NCBI GenBank assembly: GCA_937876495.1
Contig: CALEGL010000252.1
Span: forward strand, 1-10,030
Length of the DNA: 10,030 nucleotides
Source of the DNA: an uncultured Bifidobacterium sp.
Lineage (GTDB): Bacteria; Actinomycetota; Actinomycetes; Actinomycetales; Bifidobacteriaceae
Direction of reading: 5' to 3'
The stretch's first letter is position 1, and every line of letters begins with the position of its first letter. Below, in pieces: positions 7,478 to 10,030 of the stretch. The notes beneath the pieces were generated by a model that was not told where the DNA came from, made no database searches, and saw only the letters and a list, made by a program, of their open reading frames with translations. The position numbers and the translations under genes are program-made.

Positions 7478-8197
7478 CTAGGAAAGCGTGTTCCTGATCG
7501 AACTTCCGGCCTCGCGGATGATGTCCCTCATGGCCTTCTCCGCGTTCGCCCCGTCGCCTTTGCGCACAAAGGCGGCGACGTCGCCATGCAGGCGCAGGGC
7601 AGTGGAGTCGGCGTTCCCGGGCATGAGGTTGTGCTCGGTGCGGCCGATGAGCATGGAGGCCACCACGTTGCCGAGGGCGGCGAACATGCAGTTGCCGGAG
7701 GCTCGCATCAGGGTGCTGTGGAACCGGATGTCGGCGTCGAGATATTCTCTGCCGGCCGCATCCGCGGAATGGGCGACCATGTCGATGGCGGCCTGCGTGA
7801 GCGTCGCCCACTGGTCCGGCGTGGCCCGCGTCGCCGCCAGACGGGCCGCCTGGGGTTCGACTGCCGTGCGCAGCTCCGTGAGTTCGCGGAGGGTGTCCGC
7901 GCGTTGTCCGCTGCGAAGGCGCCATTCGATGACGCGGGGGTCATAGGGGTTCCAGCGGTCCCTGGTGTTGGCGGTCGCACCGGCTTTGCGCCGGACCGTG
8001 ACGAGGCCCATGGTCTCCAGGACCCGTGTGACCTCGCGGGTCACCGTCCGCGATGGCGCCGGATGGACGGTCGGCTGTGGAAGTCGCTGGCCGGCCGGGG
8101 TTCCGCCCGTCACGACGGACATCCCCCAGTAGTCCAGCAGCCTGTCATGCAGGGATGTGACCGTCTTGTCCTCGTCGTCGTGGCTTGCTTGTGGCAT
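7478..8197 (-). CDS. gntR: GntR/FadR-family transcriptional regulator, probable gluconate repressor
   Basis: This is a 239-residue DNA-binding regulator. The N-terminal winged helix is seen at about 15-75, including the recognition-helix region PSRTVTREVTRVLETMGLV (48-66) and the wing VRRKAGATA. The linker WNPYDPRVIEWRL (82-94) is typical of FadR-type gluconate regulators. The C-terminal FCD ligand domain (about 100-235) has D156/H160 in DADIRFH and H204 in LRLHGD, but the place where many metal-binding FCD proteins have a third His (about residue 226) holds Ile. It diverges from gntP, so it most likely represses gntP and itself with gluconate or a derivative as inducer; this is inferred from position and family. 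The frame opens at 8362, but that start would swallow the promoter region; ATG 8197 gives normal length, though its ribosome site is weak. Confidence 0.87.
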   Translation of the reverse strand: MPQASHDDEDKTVTSLHDRLLDYWGMSVVTGGTPAGQRLPQPTVHPAPSRTVTREVTRVLETMGLVTVRRKAGATANTRDRWNPYDPRVIEWRLRSGQRADTLRELTELRTAVEPQAARLAATRATPDQWATLTQAAIDMVAHSADAAGREYLDADIRFHSTLMRASGNCMFAALGNVVASMLIGRTEHNLMPGNADSTALRLHGDVAAFVRKGDGANAEKAMRDIIREAGSSIRNTLS

Positions 8198-8260
8198 AGC
8201 TTCTAGTATGGCATTGGGGCTGGTTATGCCATGCGTATCCGACACGCCGGATATTCTCGT

Positions 8261-8290
8261 ATTGCAACATACAAAATAAGCAGGTATATT
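8261..8290 (+). promoter_or_regulatory. Candidate gntP promoter
   Basis: TTGCAA (8262-8267) and TATATT (8285-8290) are separated by 17 bp, close to the sigma-70-type consensus. Transcription would begin near 8297 and leave an untranslated leader of about 80 bases before the gntP ATG. Confidence 0.6.
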
Positions 8291-8294
8291 GCAA
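8266..8294 (-). promoter_or_regulatory. Candidate gntR promoter, overlapping the gntP promoter
   Basis: Read on the minus strand, TTGCAA (8294-8289) and TATGTT (8271-8266) are also 17 bp apart. Each -35 element overlaps the -10 of the opposing promoter. The leader to gntR would be about 60 bases. Confidence 0.5.
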
Positions 8295-8305
8295 ACGTCA
8301 TGCAA
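8289..8305. promoter_or_regulatory. Candidate operator: TTGCA-N7-TGCAA inverted repeat
   Basis: A 17-bp dyad with perfect 5-bp arms covers the end of the gntP -10 and the probable start site, where a bound repressor would block initiation. An ATTGCAA direct repeat (8261-8267 and 8288-8294, 27 bp apart) and an imperfect partner TTGCA-ACA-TACAA (8262-8274) suggest two binding sites. Assignment to GntR is inferred from position. Confidence 0.45.
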
Positions 8306-8379
8306 CAATGATGCTGCCGCTTGAAACGACATGCGAATAGCAGAAAAAGATGTGACGGACATTCAATGAAGAGTGGACA

Positions 8380-9810
8380 ATGACGACAACGCAGACGACA
8401 TTGATGACATTGGCGGCCTCGAGCACGGTGCATCTCGACTCGACCCGGCTGGGGCTGGCCATCGCGGCCAGCATCGTGACGCTGGTCCTGCTGGTCACCG
8501 TGGCCAAGCTGCACCCCTTCGTCTCCCTGCTGGTCTCCTCCCTGGTCGTGGGGATCGGCTCCGGATACGGGCCCGTGGCCACCGTGACGAGCTTCTCGGA
8601 CTCCTTCGGCTCGACCATGGCCAGCGTGGGCATCCTCATCGGCCTGGGCTCCATGCTCGGCCGCGTCCTCATGGACACGGGGGCGGCCGACAGCATCGTC
8701 GATACGCTGCTCTCCCGCGCGACGCCGGCGAGCATCCCCTGGACGATGGCCCTCATCGGCGCCCTCATCGGGCTTCCCATGTTCTTCGAGGTGGGCCTCG
8801 TCGTCATGGTCCCGGTGATCATCCTCATCTCACGGCGCTCGCATCTGCCGCTGATGCGCGTGGCCATCCCCGCCCTCGCCGGTCTGTCGGTGATGCATGC
8901 CTGCGTGCCTCCCCAGCCTGGGCCGCTGGCTGCGCTGAGCTGCTTCAGCAACGGCAACGTCGGCGTGACGATGATGTTCGGCATCCCCATCGCCGCGGCC
9001 ACCGTGGCCATCGTGGGGCCTGCCTTCTCCGCGATCGCCTCGCGCTGGGTGCCGCGCCACGCCACCGACGAGCTCATGGGAGGCGACGAGGACCAGAGGA
9101 ACGGCGAGCGCCGCCTGCCTCCGTTCGGGCTCTCCGTGCTGTGCATCCTGCTGCCCGCGATTCTCATGCTCGGCAACGCCATCGTCGAGATCGTCGCGCC
9201 GACCTGGGCCTCCTCGTCCGCCGCGGGAGCGCAGATCCTGTCCTTCCTCGGCAAGCCCGCGATCGCCCTGCTCGTCGCCGTCCTCGTCGCCATGCTCTCC
9301 CTGTCGAAGGCGGCCGGACGAAAGATGTCCTCCGCGAACGACTCCCTGAAGAAGGCGCTTCCGCCCATCGCCGGCATCCTGCTCATCGTCGGAGCCGGCG
9401 GCGGATACAAGGGTGTGCTCGTCGACACGGGGGTGGGCGACATCATCGGCGACTTCGTGCGCAGCTCGAGCATCTCGGTTCTGCTGCTCGCCTGGCTCAT
9501 CGCGGCCTTCGTGCGCATCGCGACCGGATCGGCCACGGTGGCCATCATCACCACGGCCGGCATCCTCGGACCGGTGATGCAGTCGCTGAACGCCTCCTCG
9601 GCCGCCGTGGCGCTGATGGTGCTCGCCATCGGCGCCGGGTCGATCTTCCTCTCACATGTCAACGACGCCGGGTTCTGGCTGATCAAGGAGTACTTCGGCC
9701 TATCGGTGGGGGAGACCTTCCGCACCTGGTCGGTGCTCGAATGCCTGCTGTCCGTCGTCGTCCTGGCTCTCACGCTGCTCACGAGCATCTTCGTGCCGAT
9801 GGCGGGCTGA
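8380..9810 (+). CDS. gntP: Gluconate:proton symporter, GntP family
   Basis: This 476-residue inner-membrane permease should bring gluconate or a related sugar acid into the cell with protons. The chain is almost entirely membrane helices (around 12-14) with a hydrophilic loop at about 225-248. Family motifs include GLPMFFEVGLVVMVP (131-145), HACVPPQPGPLAAL (173-186), GAGGGYKGVLVDTGVG (338-353) and, near the end, SHVNDAGFWLIKEYFGLS (425-442) followed by GETFRTWSVLE. The length is usual for the family. The ATG has a modest purine stretch (GAAGAG) upstream. It diverges from gntR across a 182-bp control region and is followed after 15 bp by another gene on the same strand. Substrate could be another aldonate; gluconate is supported by the regulator type. 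Confidence 0.95.
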   Translation: MTTTQTTLMTLAASSTVHLDSTRLGLAIAASIVTLVLLVTVAKLHPFVSLLVSSLVVGIGSGYGPVATVTSFSDSFGSTMASVGILIGLGSMLGRVLMDTGAADSIVDTLLSRATPASIPWTMALIGALIGLPMFFEVGLVVMVPVIILISRRSHLPLMRVAIPALAGLSVMHACVPPQPGPLAALSCFSNGNVGVTMMFGIPIAAATVAIVGPAFSAIASRWVPRHATDELMGGDEDQRNGERRLPPFGLSVLCILLPAILMLGNAIVEIVAPTWASSSAAGAQILSFLGKPAIALLVAVLVAMLSLSKAAGRKMSSANDSLKKALPPIAGILLIVGAGGGYKGVLVDTGVGDIIGDFVRSSSISVLLLAWLIAAFVRIATGSATVAIITTAGILGPVMQSLNASSAAVALMVLAIGAGSIFLSHVNDAGFWLIKEYFGLSVGETFRTWSVLECLLSVVVLALTLLTSIFVPMAG

Positions 9811-9825
9811 ACGGAGGGGATGGCG

Positions 9826-10030
9826 ATGACCGGAATCCGACCGACGAACGATTCGTCCGCTGAGAAGCGAGCCGAGGCGCGGACTGCGCCACGGAACCGT
9901 CATGGGAAAGGAATGACTGACATGAACGCCGATATGACCGGGACCATAGCCGTCGAGGCGCGGACGCATGACGTGACCGCCACGGAAGCGTCCTCCTCCG
10001 CGGGGGCCATGGTGGTCGGGGATCGCCGTT
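9826..10030 (+). CDS. Start of a gene downstream of gntP, possibly gluconokinase, partial
   Basis: The frame is open from 9826 to the right edge (68 codons in view). ATG 9826 has GGAGGGG six bases upstream and lies 15 bp after the gntP stop, so it is surely in the gntP operon. A second in-frame start at 9922 has AAAGGA nine bases upstream. The residues in view (Thr/Ala/Glu-rich, for example TGTIAVEARTHDVTATEASS) are not conserved in any family I recognise; no P-loop or other motif is reached. Gluconokinase is the expected neighbour of gntP, but this is context only; 6-phosphogluconate dehydrogenase is another option. The first 32 residues may be an untranslated leader if 9922 is the real start. 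Confidence 0.6.
   Translation, partial: MTGIRPTNDSSAEKRAEARTAPRNRHGKGMTDMNADMTGTIAVEARTHDVTATEASSSAGAMVVGDRR

Noticed and set aside
8298..9788. Long minus-strand frame (496 codons) over gntP
   Set aside because: It is antisense to a clear GntP permease and rich in Met/Ser/Thr/Arg with no family motif.
8373..9863. Plus-strand frame of 496 codons overlapping gntP in another phase
   Set aside because: It is Arg/His/Gly-rich shadow sequence; gntP in the neighbouring frame has unmistakable motifs and better start context.

Overview
The window is high-GC DNA (roughly two thirds G+C by eye) from an actinobacterium, most probably a Bifidobacterium. The main clue is the pair at the left: a transmembrane Ser/Thr kinase with a fibronectin-like ectodomain, followed by a giant Ig-repeat surface protein. 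This matches the start of the bifidobacterial PFNA cluster (pkb2, fn3, then AAA-ATPase/DUF58/transglutaminase genes). A bifidobacterial-looking gntR/gntP pair at the right agrees. The species cannot be named from this sequence.

Left block (1-5574, minus strand). The kinase gene (5574-4153) is read first. About 100 bp downstream begins one uninterrupted reading frame (4049 to beyond base 1) encoding at least 1349 residues: a short basic cytoplasmic tail, one membrane anchor, a predicted beta-propeller region, and at least nine Ig-like repeats of about 97 residues. The C-terminus lies outside the window. A perfect 18-bp inverted repeat is embedded in this coding region (3345-3386).

Middle block (5575-7435). 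A 265-bp divergent intergenic region separates the kinase from a GNAT acetyltransferase (5840-6592, plus). dapB (lysine/diaminopimelate pathway) follows at 6683-7435 with a strong Shine-Dalgarno sequence.

Right block (7478-10030). A GntR/FadR-type regulator on the minus strand diverges from a gluconate permease gene (gntP, plus). Their shared intergenic region carries overlapping face-to-face promoter candidates built around repeated ATTGCAA elements, a likely site of coupled control. A further reading frame starts 15 bp after gntP and runs off the right edge. By position it should belong to the gluconate operon and could be gluconokinase, but its conserved core is not in view. dapB and gntR converge with only 42 bp between them and no obvious terminator.

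No tRNA, rRNA, CRISPR array, insertion sequence or phage gene was seen. The most interesting parts are the kinase/giant-protein module, the coding-region palindrome and the gntR-gntP control region.
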